Source: Nephromyces sp. MM_2019 (taxonomy: Eukaryota; Apicomplexa; Aconoidasida; Nephromycida). From it: DNA of 64,000 nucleotides. Location of the stretch: NCBI GenBank assembly GCA_015657535.1, contig JADHZB010001536.1, positions 62,001-126,000 of the forward strand, given 5' to 3'. Shown piece by piece: positions 23,773 through 36,400 of the stretch (the stretch's first letter is position 1; each line of letters begins with the position of its first letter). Position numbers and translations under genes: made by a program. Below the pieces are notes generated by a model that was not told the DNA's origin, searched no databases, and saw nothing but the letters and a program-made list of their open reading frames with translations.

Positions 23773-26700
23773 ATGGATAGCCTAGTAACCCGTCCCCCTC
23801 TTCCTCCCCTTTGCGAGACTTTCGTTGATGGAGAAAAGTTCCGCGGCTGTAATGTCCGAGAATTACTCGTACGAGGAATTCGAAGCAACAATAGAAAGCT
23901 AATTGAAGTCAGGCCATTAAGTAATACCTATTCTATGACACACTGCTTCATTGCATTTGTCAACAGATTTTTGGTTATTTTTTTTCGCACAATTTAATTT
24001 TTTTTCGTACATTTTAATTTTTTTTAAAAGCAAAAATTGGTGCAAAACAGTTTATTAGTGAGTTTCCAGTGAAAAGAAATGAGAAGTGAGCTAGGCATTG
24101 GTACTTATCCTTCTGTGAAATTCTTCTGTTATATCAAAATTGAAGGGTCTGTTGTTGGCATTTACTTAAAAGGCTGCAATAAGTTCTCTACTACTTTGAA
24201 GTTGGAGGGATTTGCGATCTTTTTCCATGATTTTTTCTATTGCGGTTTGTGAAATTAGTATAATATTGTGGATGCTAGATTCATGCTCGTTTGGAGGCAT
24301 GTATTATACACTTGTGCTTCGAGATTTGCAATTTTTTATCTTTTATCGCTTTGACATATAGTCTTCTCGGCAATGTTTTGGGAAATTGGATACGATAAGG
24401 ATAGGTATAGTGTGGCGTATAATACTTTAATGAATGACGAAAAGTGTTCTGTTCTCCGATGTTCTCGAAAATCTTGAGACTTTTTTTTTTGCTGCTTTGG
24501 ATATAAGTTTAGCACTTTTTTTTGTAGCTCATGAATAATACTTTGCCATGGTAACTCGCTGTCGCTTTGATCAGAGATTCTTAGGGTATCCTCATGTTAT
24601 TTCTTCAGAAGCAGCACTACTTGAATTTACGCGTGTATTACTGGTGTCTGGTGTGTAGGAGATACCAATTTTTAATTTTGTGTTTTCCCTATTCGCTTAG
24701 GTATGCATCTTGACATTCTTGCTGGGGCCTCCGGATCTGCCTATATCAAGCAGGGAAACACCAAAATCATTACTGCCATGTAAGCCAAATAGCGCATGTT
24801 TGATAATGGCTTAGGATACTTTTACTGGTCTTTTATGCTTACTTTGCTTTTGCTTCAATGTTGTTACACTGTATGCTTCCTTTGCCTTTTCTTCAACGTT
24901 TCTTCTCCCGGTTGCTTTTTTCTCTTTCTCCCACATCATAAGGATGAATTCATGTGTATTTTTATCCCTGAATACTGCCTTTTTGTAACTGTTGTAGTTA
25001 TGGGCCACTCCCTTCCAACAAGACTTCTGAGCATGATAAGGGCACGATATCCCTAGAGTTATTCATCGCTCCACACAATGGAAAGGCAGCAAGTACCAAG
25101 GTTAGTTAAGTTATGTATAAAAGGAGGTATTTTGCTCAATTTTTTCTAAATTCCATCAGTCATTACTCGGGGTGTAGCTTATCTGTTTGAATTGTTTTTT
25201 TATTGAGTGAAAACAGTATGAAGCGATTTTTGCTCTTCAAAGGTGGAATCAAATGAAAAAAATTGCTGTGAAAGATTTTAAGCTATCAGCTACCAGACTA
25301 GCTGCATTTCTTGCTAAGCTGTATCACCCATCTAGGCTAGCTTCGTAGGCAGTATTATTCTAATGGGATTAGCCACTATATATCACCCAAAATTGTTAAT
25401 AGCTGCATATCGCTGTTACCAGCTGAGTATTAGTATAACTCCTGCGAGTACCTGTTTAGGAAAGAGAGCTGAAGGAGAAATACATCAAGAGAAAACTCTT
25501 GGAAGCCATAGAGCCACTGATTCTGCTTGGAAAATACCCTCGTGCTGAGATTGATATTTTCGTTACTATAATTGAAGACGATGGAGGTACTTGCATTGAA
25601 TGGATACGTTTAAGTATTTACACTGTGTGTGGTATTAGAATCTTTAGATGAAATATCCGTGACGTCGCGCAGCTTTTTTTGATTTCTACATTTAAATTGG
25701 CATTTTGCAAGCATGAAAGTGTGGCGCTAACAGTTTCCCAAAAATGGAGAGATTAGCACACACAAGCGGATCTGTACATACACATAAGCGGATCTGCGCA
25801 CACAACTGAGTCTGCGCATCCGCAAGCGGATCTGCACACAAAAAAATGTGTAGTTTTAATTTCTCTACCCAGTAGTGTCATACTACTTTTGAGCTTTATA
25901 CTGTTTTTTCGCATAATTTTCTTTCAACATACCAATTTAGCCTATGTAAACTAAAAGCAGTCCATACCCTGCTAGAAAATTTAATTTGGTTGCTATAAAT
26001 TGCCCCCCACTATTTTCATCGCATAGCATTACTTTTGAAAGTACTGCTTCTTCTGGTTTGGTTTTCTAATCTTCACTCACTTCCTCCATTCAGAGCCTTT
26101 CCCCTTTTTTCTCCAACATTTATCGGCTAAATTCTCTGCTCTCTCTAATATTCGATTTCGTTTCTGTTTTTTAGGAGCATTAACAAGCACACTGACATGT
26201 ATTGGACTTGCACTAGTTGATGCTAGCATCCACGTGACAGATATCATTGTAGGAGCCTCAACGGTAATTAATTCTCGCATAAACACACTGGATATTCATC
26301 GTATGGGACTTGAGTTTTTTCTTAGGAAATGATTGCACTTTTTTTGGTTTTCACTGCTTTTTTTGCGGTCTTCCTGTTGATATAAAAGCAGATCTTTTTC
26401 CGCTGCATTAGCAAGTCTTGTTTCTTCATTTTTAGGATTTTCTTGGGCTTTGAGGTTATGATACCTTGTGGCGGTTTTTTTTTATTATGAGCGTTTTATG
26501 ATGCTTTCTGGCATTTTTTGAGAGGTTTAGCGAAATCTCGCATAAGAGCCTTTTGAAGATATGGGATTCATTGTAAATCCCACTCTAAATGTGTACTTTT
26601 ATATGCTTCTAAGTATGGAAAACTAGCATTGTTCTTAGTCATATCAGCATCCCTCATAACTTGTGATTTTATGCTTTTTCATGGATGTTTTGCAAGTTTC

Positions 26701-29700
26701 CACTTGGTGGTCATCTTGCGACTTTTGTAGAATTTAGTTTAATCATGGGGGAAGAAGGAGGGAGAAGGGAGGAGAAGGGGGAATATTTGATGATTATTGC
26801 AGGTTTTATGCTTTTTGATAGTTATTTTCTGCTTCTGCAGTTTAAGTTTAACTGGTGCAGCAAGGGATGGGATTTACCTGCCAATAGCGAAATATTCCAC
26901 AAAAAAGGGTTTGATGAAAAGGGTTGAGGTTATACATATATTTTGGAGTTGAGTGTATCGAGAGAAATTTTGGTCTGAAGCTTTGATGCAAGGCAGGAGA
27001 TGTGTGTTTGAGAGTTTGTGCTCTTATTTTTGAAACTTTAGCTACTTCACCCAAATTTCTCAAAGCATTAAAGTTAAAACTGCAGCAGCTTTCCTCGCTT
27101 GGGCCTTTTTCAACGATAGTGCTTGCTTTTTATGAGACTACCAAGTAGTTTGTGTGTATCCTGCCTTCTTACTTGATTGTGAGTAATTTCGCAGCTTTGA
27201 ACTAATTGAATATGCCTAAATGCCTAAAGTTCATCATTTTGCATGTTTTACTGCTTCTTAGTTTGATTTTTTTGCAGTACGCCATCTTCGATAAGCCTCA
27301 ACCATTAGCGGAAATAAAGCCAATATACGCCGTCGACTTTGATCTTGAGGTAAGGGCAGTTGGAACAAGACGTTATAATTTTTGGAGGTTTGTTTCTATT
27401 TTGTTGAGCTTTCTATCGTATTGATTGCTGGGAGTTTCAAGGGCTAATATTTCTTGTTTAAGTGAGCTTTTTTTCGCTTATTTAACATCAAAAGTTGTCA
27501 GCTCTGTGGTTGCTTACTTTAGCACCCCGTGGTGAAATTAGAATTCTGTGTGTGTTAAAAAGAGATTTTTTATTTTGGTCCTAGAGCTATTAGAAGTGGC
27601 TTGGGATTGAATAATCTCGTGGTAAAAATGTCCACAAAAAAGACGGGTGAGGATAGCACACACATGGGGCTGGTGTTAACACACATGCAGTGAATCTAAA
27701 CACAAAGGGGTGGTGTTAGCACATACACTCAATGCATCTACAAACACAGGAGTGGTGTTAACACATACACTCGAATGAAGTGAATCTACCACACACAGCG
27801 AGCCCTCTCTATAGCGTACTGCAGCGTATGATAAGTTTTGCCCTGTTTAATTTCGTATTGCAAGTGTGTTGCCTTTTTATCTTATCTTTCAATATTCTAT
27901 GCTGGCTGAATAAGATGCTTTCGGCCAGCTCACATGGGGAAGAGTGTGCTTGATCAATCTTACCATATAGTGGGATAGATTCATAAAGGGCTGGCACTAG
28001 ACTTTTATGGATAGTATCAGAGCGTGCTTACGTAGTTACTTGCCATACGCATCTTCCTGTATATATGCATATATGTTTGCCTTGCTAATCTTATCTTTTA
28101 GGAAGAAGCATTTTTTGAATTGGAAGGCGGTTGCACATCCCTGCATATCGGACACTGCCTTGGCCGGTCTGGCATTTGCTTCCTGCATTCTCAAGGCTCA
28201 CGCTTGTCTCTTCAACATATCGAAAAGGTAATGATTTAGCGCGTGAAAAAAAACGTATGAACTTGTGAGTTTTCTATACACCTTATAGCGAATGCTTTGA
28301 GGCAGGCCGAGTGCACGGTTTTCCTGCACGATTACCCTCTTATACCTAGTAATAAAAGAATATGTGCAGTTTGCTTGACATGTGTTTGAGCTTTTAAAGC
28401 ATTCCAGTAATGTATGTAGAGTGAGAATTCATGATTCTGCTAGCACGTGGAAGAATCAGATTTAAAACGTCTAATTACATTGTATCTACCTCTCCTTAAA
28501 GTATCTTAACGAATATTTATGAAAATGCTGAATTTTGAAGAATTCCCAGCTTCTAAAGTGATTGTGTGCAAAAAATTATGGTAAAGTGCTTGATATTCCA
28601 GTTAGGCAATGTGCGAGAATAAAATGTTTTTGCGAAATATTAGCGGAAACTATTCTTTTATTTCGCTGCTAAGTTTGCATCTGTGAATAGCTTTGTGAGT
28701 TGATTTACTGCCGAAAGATTGGTTTTTCAGAGGAGGTGCACCTTGCTGCTTTCTATCTAGATATTTCTTTAAGCATACTTTTTGAATTTAGCCATTCTTT
28801 GTACCGTCCCCTAATGAATAACTTTAATAACACTATTATCCATTATTTTCGGCGGATAATGGATCAGAGAAATAGGTGTTACATATCTAAATTTAGTTTT
28901 TTTTTTGGGTAGATACGGTGATTTAAAGTTTCTAACTATAGGCATTATTGGTATATACTAGAAAGTAGGCTTATCCTGCAATCTGAGCGTTACAATTTTG
29001 CTTTTATACAGCAAAATTTCGCATTGTAGCCGTGATGTGCTCCCACAGCTTTTTTAAGATTCCAAAAAGTGAAAGAAGTGGATCTTTCGTGGCTGCAGGC
29101 TAAAAAATATGCTTTTAGCTCATTAAATCTTCGGCAGCAGGGCTTTTAATGAAATTTTTAGGAGAAATTAGTGAATTTATTCAAATTCCTGGGGTATTAG
29201 TTTGTTATTACCTGCTTTATAGGTCTATTAATGGCTTGCTTAGTTTAGAATTTCCCTTTATAAGTTTTTTAAGAAGCTAAGAATATCATTGGTAATTTTG
29301 ATTTAATCCTTTTTTTGGAGGGGGTTGAAGAGGTGGTATGTAGTTGTGGATGATTGGGTTGGAGAGGTTGTGTGTGTAGGAGTTTTTAAAAGAATCAAAT
29401 TCGACAAATATATTAGAGTGTACAAAGTGACTGTCAGATCGAAGTTTTAATCCCCTTTTATGTCACTCCACTTAACCTTGACATTGTCGAACCATAAAGG
29501 TACTACGCGCACTGCCGCATAGAGTGTTAGTTTGAAATTAGAGCGAGAGAGTATGCGTTGTTCTTTTCGCCCCTCCAAGAGTAACAAGACTGTATCATGT
29601 ATATTTTTTCGCAAATTAAGTGAGGAAAGCAGAAAAATTTGAGAGCTCTATTGTAAGGGTCTTATTTTTGGGTTTGAGCTTTCTATATGACAAGGCAGGA

Positions 29701-30267
29701 AAAATTTGTTATATGATTTAAAGAATACGAAATGTAGTATATTTTATCCTATTAATTGCTACCTCTGAACTGATTTAATATCTATAAAATCTATCAAATA
29801 TTTCTTTATATCCCATATCCTTAAGTGCCCCCATTAGGTTATTGCCCAAAGCCTTCTGATTCCCCGTCATTGTAGCATTAGTCGAACAAAGTACATCGCA
29901 TAATAATTTCCCATAAGTCAATTATTGCTTGCCTTATGTTGTAACCTCCGTAAGGGAAATGAGGAGGAATAGTATAGCTTGCTGTTTTGGATTCAATTTG
30001 TTGTATCTTTTTTTTAGTCTATATTTGCAGTTTTCCGGATTGTCTTTGATTTGTTCTAGTTTTTGGCTCCCTCTTTTGTGTTCAAGAGGTCAAATATTTC
30101 ATCATAGAATTAATTATAATGGTAGCAAAGTACCTGCGCTACTTTTTTTTTGGCAGATGCTTAGCATTGGGGAGTCCGCGTGCCATGCAATTGGTGCAGA
30201 AATCCAAGAGTATCTAAGAAAGCGATGCGGGAAGGAGAAAAAACGCGAAGATATCTTGAAAATGTAA
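23773..30267 (+). CDS. Exosome core subunit of the RNase PH family, MTR3-like, 8 exons
   Basis: A structural subunit of the RNA exosome ring, which threads RNA for 3'-5' decay and processing in nucleus and cytoplasm. Exons: 23773-23920, 24701-24779, 24998-25100, 25460-25586, 26175-26263, 27278-27349, 28102-28227, 30157-30267. All are GT-AG with matching phases and give 284 aa, a normal size for this family. Visible motifs: REL..RGIRSNNRKLIEVRP in exon 1, GASGSAYIKQGNTKIITA in exon 2, YGPLPSN in exon 3, EAIEPLILLGKYPRAEIDIF and IIEDDGG in exon 4, ALTSTLTCIGLALVDASI and DIIVGAS in exon 5. Exon 7 carries the strand HIGHCLGRSGICFL, and exon 8 is the closing helix. LGKYPRAE and the DGGALTS..GLALVDA stretch are closer to MTR3/EXOSC6 than to RRP41, but RRP41 or RRP46 identity cannot be excluded. 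Eukaryotic ring subunits of this type are usually catalytically inactive. Introns reach 1.9 kb and contain two minisatellites. Confidence 0.88.
25757..25840. repeat. Four-copy ~20-bp repeat in exosome-gene intron 4
   Basis: Units of about 18-22 bp share AAGCGGATCTG followed by a CACACA-type spacer. The third copy is altered to CTGAGTCTG. The array lies between exons 4 and 5 of the MTR3-like gene. Confidence 0.7.
27657..27789. repeat. Three-copy 42-49-bp repeat in exosome-gene intron 6
   Basis: Three imperfect units start at about 27657, 27699 and 27741. They share GGTGGTGTTAACACA (or a near form), then a CATACACTC or ACATGCAGTG block and GAATCTA. The array is in the intron between exons 6 and 7 of the MTR3-like gene and again includes CACACA tracts. 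Confidence 0.75.
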
Positions 30268-30583
30268 AAAAATTAGATTTGAAGATATTCAGAGATAAAA
30301 TTCTCACCTTTTACGCTGTGGGGATCTATTTCTTTAGTCCGAGGCAATCAGTTAATCCTTACTTACAGGGCGTGTAGCAAACTAGAAAAAGATAAGCAGT
30401 ACACTATTTATTTATTTGTGGAGAATAAGGATGAGTGTAACTAATAAGTCAAAGTTCGTGCGTCGCTCTCAGACTGATATTACCACAAGGCTTGTTTCCT
30501 TCTAGCCCAGATTAACATCTACCTGCTAGCTCTCTCGGGATATTTCATTGCTGAATAGTATTGAAAACATGTTTGGTACCGTG

Positions 30584-30737
30584 CGTCAAGCTTCTCGGTA
30601 CTGAAATATTGGAGGTTTATAAGCTAAAAAATTACTGTTCAGTAGTGGCTCTTTAATACGTCCGTCAAGCTTATTGATACTGCATATTGGGGATCTCTAA
30701 GCTGATGAATTACTGCTCAGTAGTAGCTTTTTTAACG
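30584..30737. repeat. Two-copy tandem duplication, period 79 bp
   Basis: Copies start at 30584 and 30663 with CGTCAAGCTT. They share a GATACTG/GGTACTG block, ATATTGG, TAAGCT and then ATTACTG(T/C)TCAGTAGT. They are clearly diverged by point changes. Confidence 0.8.
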
Positions 30738-31004
30738 GTAGAATATGAGTAGTGGGGCGCGATTGAGTTCAATATTTACCCATCTGCTCTGGAAAAAATG
30801 AATAATGCAACTCCCTCTGGAAGCGTAATCACCTGCAGGAGACTATTTTTGAGATTGCTTAAGTTTGTCTTATATTCTTCGATTACTTTAATCCGCTAAA
30901 CATACCTGCATGCGCTCGTGAACTAAGCCCAGATGCACTACGATCGGTGTTTTGCATCAGTTTGAAACTTTTCCGCTGACGCGAACGCATATGGTTTCCC
31001 TTTA

Positions 31005-31134
31005 TATTTTGAGATGTACCACGCTTCGACCATCTGATTGGCTTAAAGCCTGCAAAACGCTTTACTTTGTATTTTGAGACATATGACGCCTCAACCGTCT
31101 GATTGGCTTAAAGCCTGCAAGACGCTTTACTTTA
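31005..31134. repeat. Two-copy tandem duplication, period 65 bp
   Basis: Copies start at 31005 and 31070 with TATTTTGAGA. They share CTGATTGGCTTAAAGCCTGC and then ACGCTTTACTTT. The 3' two thirds are nearly identical, while the 5' part has diverged. Confidence 0.85.
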
Positions 31135-31720
31135 CCCACATGTGTGGGCTGTCCGTATCGTCATCCGCATTCTAGAGTTATTAAAGCCTCATTTTTCTTT
31201 TAAAAATGCTATAGATGTGGGCTGCTTTGTGGTGACTGGGTGGACTGTCAGATTTCATAAGGATAGCTTCCTGTTTTTATGCTGTGTAGTCTGCTCTTGG
31301 CACGGGTTCAGACGGCAATAGAGCGTCGTGAAGACTACCTGCGAGGCTCCTAGTCTAGGTATTTTTATGGTCAACCCGATTGTTATGAAGTAGATTTTCC
31401 TCTATTAGCTTATTGGTGTAGAAAGCTGCTTGGTATGTTGTATCTGATGCGCAGTATTCCATACAAAAAATCTCAAAAAGTGAGCAGCAATGTAGTCGTA
31501 TGCCCCCATTGGCATATTCAGCGCTGAGGAAGCGTCAGTATAGATTCGAATGTCGAGGAAATTTTTTTCCTCCCTCGACCAATTTTTTTTGTATTCCGCC
31601 ATCAACAAAAGGGGAATAAAGCTACCAGCAACTTACTGCTTCAAACTTCAAGTACTCTGATCGCATTCTATATGTACCCTGCACGTATGCGCCGTGCAGC
31701 TGTCCACAAATACTGCGTTT

Positions 31721-31897
31721 GCGCATTTGAGCTTGCTATAAAGGGAAGAGTTGAAGCAGCGACTTCTCGTGTTGAGACTGTTAGCAATACACGAGTGGAA
31801 CAAAAGGCTTCTCGCATTTGAGCCACTTAAAGATTGAAGAGTTCAACCACAGACATGGCGCATTTCAGCTCACTAAAGATGGACGAGTTGAACGCAC
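31721..31897. repeat. Three dispersed ~38-bp degenerate copies
   Basis: Copies at 31721-31757, 31812-31850 and 31858-31897 share CGCATTT(G/C)AGC, a middle ATAAAG/TTAAAGA/CTAAAGATG block and GAGTT(G/C)AA. Spacing is irregular, so this is a decayed array or a clustered short element. Confidence 0.65.
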
Positions 31898-33456
31898 AAC
31901 TGACAATGACCCCCAAAAATTTTGAGTCATGAAGTACATAATATTTGCGACTATCATGCTTCATTTTCTTCTGTTAATCCTTTTGAGTTTTTAATCACTT
32001 TGTTAGCTGAACCTGGTTTAATAGCATAATCTATTAATTCCTAAAAAAGATATTATTCTTAACAATTTGAGGCTTTCTTTCATTGACTGGCATTGAGGTG
32101 GATGGCAAATTCAATTGTACTGAGTTATTGTGTATATTCCACTTTGACTTTTTTTTAACTCTGTAAATTGCGCTGTTTATCACCCCCGTATACTGTATAT
32201 ATTGTAGAGAAATTAACTTACACGAAGTGCTACCGCCTGCTACTATCCCTCCGACACTTGCGCTGATCCCGGCATAGGTTGTTCCTCTGATGACGGCACC
32301 CTTACGTATCTTCCGCGCAGCTCTAGCGGTAAGACAAGGTTTTTTCATATCGACCTAAGGTAGTTTCCTCGGATAACATAACTAAAAGGCTTTCTCTAGT
32401 GCCCTCCAAACGACTCTATATATACTTTGCATTACAGCTCTACTCTACCGGAAGCTTTTCAATATTTGTATCATCGATTCTTTTAATGTACCTTGAGATT
32501 GTTATGGGTGTGTTTGAACATTACTGGTCTCGCTGCGTAGGTGTGATATCGTCATCTTCGTGGACTTTCCCTGAAGACTCTCCCCTATCAAAAATTTGAA
32601 TAGTGTAAATCCTACGGACTTAAGATGTTTCGCGTGGCTATGATGGTTACGAAATACTTCCTCGAACTATGCCGTACAATTTGAGTTCCATTATGGCAGC
32701 GTGACTGGGACTGTTATTAGCTTCCATATTTGCATATTGCACGGTTCCCAATTTGCTGCGGCATACATGCATTTCCTCAGTGTTTCTTGTGGGTGCGCCT
32801 AAGCTTGACAGTATGTCTGTTTTATCACTATATTCTGGATAAATGTAGGTGAAACCCAACGTTTTATTACCATTTTCAATTATGCATTTTCTATACCGTG
32901 TGATCCACTTTAGTTAGGATTGATAGTAACGCGGTCTAGTGAAAACTCTGGAGAATATCGTTGTTTATTGAGTGGTATTAGTCAATATCCCCTATGTGGG
33001 AAAGGAATGTGTGTAGATCTCGCATCTACCTTGCGGATTGGCTCAATTGGCTGAGCTAATTGTTAGTACGGAGCTTTCATCATCCAAAGTCAATTTGTAT
33101 AACATGATGCACCATAAAGGAAAGCGCAAAAGTTTAATGATTGAGTCGAGTGCAACACAGTCCAATTATTGGTAAGTCCCTTAGAGCTTGTATGCAAACT
33201 TGGTGTCTTCGCTTCTCCCATACTTGGATTGTTTGATTTCACGCTCTCTATTTTACAGAGTTCTTAACGGAATGTGATGTCTAGAACTTACTTTTGGTTG
33301 CAAGGATCGCTCCCAGCATATGAGCAACGAAATCCTTGAGACCCTTCTTGCTTCGCTGCCAAATTTCCATAGGAAACTTAGGCTGATATAGCCTTTTGCA
33401 GCCAGTTACCTTTTCTGCCCCACTTTGTTGTATGTGGTTGTTTTATCCCTTTAGAA

Positions 33457-36400
33457 ATGCCTTATTCCCAACAACCCGAAAATGTCTTTACGGGATTGGA
33501 TGGGCAGTTTGATTGTCTTTCTGCTTCATCCCCGGTACAAGTTGTCAGTTCCCATAGTGCCCCACTATCTAAGAACCAGCAGGTTTACCCTATTGTTATG
33601 TTCTACCCGGATGACGCAGCTTGCACTCTGCAGCAATCCCTAACTCCTACGTATAAAAATGTTTTTTATGCTACCACTACTGTAGCACCAAAAGGTTCTG
33701 GGAGTAGTCTTGAAAAGGATGAAATTTTAGCTTCAAAAAACTCCCCTCTTAATCAGATGAATGCGAAAGGCTCGTCATCTGCTTCTTCAGCAAGAAAAGA
33801 GAATGATTTGTTGAGAGGCTATGTACACTCTCCCGTTTCTAGCAATGGGCAAGGTCAGGCTTCTCGAAAAAAAGTTGCAAATCAATGTGCTTCTCCTCAC
33901 GAGCTGCCCTTATCGAACGCTGCTAGGTCAATAGAAATTGACAGAACTTTTGTTGAAAAGCAGAGCATGGGCACGATTACTACTGCAGATAGCATTGCTA
34001 AGGCAATTAACTGCGGTCCAAAGATTTTCACCTGTGCTACTTCCTCCGCGCAGATGTCTTCCCGCGAAGAATGCGATGCAAAATTGAATAACAGTGAATT
34101 TCCGCTATTTGCAGGATTTGAATCTTGCTTATCTCATATGTCATGCGGCGGAATAAGTGAGGACGTTACTGCGCCATTTGCAGCTGACAACCAGGGTACG
34201 AAAAATTCAGTTTTTTCGAACCAGCTTGTATCCTCATTAGGATGTCAAGGTAGAGAGCGAGATAATTTCCTCGACTCGTCACCCTCTCTTGAAAATACGG
34301 ATATTTGTGGCATCAGGACCTCCTCGCTAGGCCTTCACCGTGCAGGAAATCATGTTAATCCTGAAATAAAGTCAGCTAGCATACCTTACGCAGATTGTGA
34401 TAGTTGTCTTCCATACCCCTCTCATTCTCAGGACCTAGAACCCGTGGGCATACCCATTTCTGGAGAACCGGCTTCCTTTAAGCGTGAAGAAAATATGAAA
34501 ATTTACCCCGTAAATGTCCCATATGGTACTGGGGTCCTCTTGCTACCAAAACCACCAAAAAAGCATTCAGAACCTCTTCACCAATACCCGTATAGTAATG
34601 GAGACCCCATGTATAGCGCAGCTTATGCAAATTCTGACTCTTTGCATTCTTTACTCCCCGCTTTTTACAGTCACCCTGGGGACATTGAAATCCATAGAAC
34701 GGCCTCTTCATCATGCTGTACTGACCATCAGGTTATGGCTCCACCGACTGATCGCATATACGATAGAAGTACCGGGATTTCCCTCTTCCAAGATGCTGGG
34801 GTAACATGCTTGCCGCAAAGAACTGATTGGATTGATTTCAAACGGCAGAATGAACTTTTACAGCAGCAGGTTTCTACCCTGAAGCTACAGTTGATGCGGG
34901 AAATGGATCGTAATGAGCAATGCAAAAGGGATTATGTTAGACTGGTGAGATTATTATGTGATTCTCTAGGCAAATTTGAGCGAAATCATAATCAGAGGCT
35001 TGATGAATGTATAAGCAGGAATAGATTGAAGGAACTGCAGGTTTTAGCGCAGCTTTTGCGGGCTGAGTTGCAGTTTGTTATGTTTAGGGAGAGAAGCGAA
35101 GGGATGAACATGGATATAGGTAGTGATCCTGATACAGAAAGGTTTCGGTTAAATGACAAGGATGCTGAGCTAGGGCATGGCGCATCAACGCTAGAAGGAA
35201 GAGAAATGTTAAAAGAGTCAAGCAAAAATATCAGAATATGCAGGGATGAGAGTAAAGACGGTATTTTTGACGCTTTGGAGTCGGGGACTCTGGAGGGCGA
35301 AAGTTTAGCCGGTGATAATGAAAGGTACCGTATGGAAGTTGGTGGGTAAATGGTTTAAAGGTTGTTACTGAAAAAGTTTATTTCACTTTCATGGTGGGAA
35401 TTATAGTGGATCTCTATAGTATTCTCATAAAGCTTGCCAAGCTAGATTTTAGCAAAATTGTGAAATCCAGCTTGTGGTTGGAATAATTTGCCGCCAGAAT
35501 AGCCGCATAACTATGGGCAATCTTTGTATTGGTTTTTTTGCTATACAAAATTTTCTGCCTTCTCAATTGCGGTATAACTGCTGCTGTGTATTCCATTTTT
35601 CACCTGTTCTTCAGGATCGTAGTGTAAATTTAGTTTTAATTGGCTTCATGGAATGTTTCATGCCTTCTAGTAATCCCCAAATTGATCCTTTGGGAGTTTT
35701 AGACTCTTAAGTTATTCTTTCCTTTTTTTATTTATGCTGAGTTTGCTGATGTTAAATTAAGCGCAGAGGATAGCAGTTGAAGCCTGTTGTTTTTGACTTT
35801 TTACGGCTCACAGGTAATACCGGTTGTGGAAATTTATTGTTTATGCTCGCTTACTTAGTACCGCGTCGAAATTGCTTTTTATGTCGTATTATTTGCTGAT
35901 GTAATATAATATATATTGGCGAAGGAAACATGCTTTCTCGTCCTTTTTTTTTTTATATGCACCCATTTTGCTGTTTTTATAATTTCGTTTCATCATTATA
36001 TTCGATGTTGGTAGAAGCAAAATTGAGGGTTTCGATATTTTTTATATGGCTTAGCGTATTCGATATTAAAAAAACGAATTGAGGGCTTCAATAGTGTTTG
36101 TTACAGCTTAGCGAACTTGCTTTGTAAAAAAATCGTATTCTGGATCAGTAGCTTTCAAATGCACAAAGTTTTATCCAAAGATGCGAAAAGTAAGGTATGT
36201 AACTCAGTCTTTACTATCAAGCCCTCTAGTCTTTCTATATATCCCTGTGAGGCAATACTTTCATAATGTTATCCTCGCTGGTCCAACTGCGTTTTAGTTT
36301 TGACTTTTCTTTTTCTATATCGTAAAATGATTATCTTCTCGGGTGCTGCTTACCGCAGCTACTATCTACCCGGAACTGACGGTGATCTAGATAGTGGAGA

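Larger units (their letters stand above)
30268..33456. other. Spacer rich in diverged local tandem duplications
   Basis: No gene is firmly supported. Three separate short tandem-duplication arrays occur between 30.58 and 31.90 kb. A minus-strand candidate exon at 32222-32348 ends in a good donor (CGT|GTAAGT) but has no family match. An ATG at 33320 opens a 24-codon frame upstream of the coiled-coil gene; it may be chance. Confidence 0.45.

Noticed and set aside
28838..28864. 9-bp inverted repeat ATCCATTAT/ATAATGGAT
   Set aside because: Short and in an AT-rich intron of the exosome gene; expected by chance.
33320..33391. 24-codon frame upstream of the coiled-coil gene as a possible leader exon or uORF
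   Set aside because: No donor site inside the frame and no conservation evidence; kept only as a remark.
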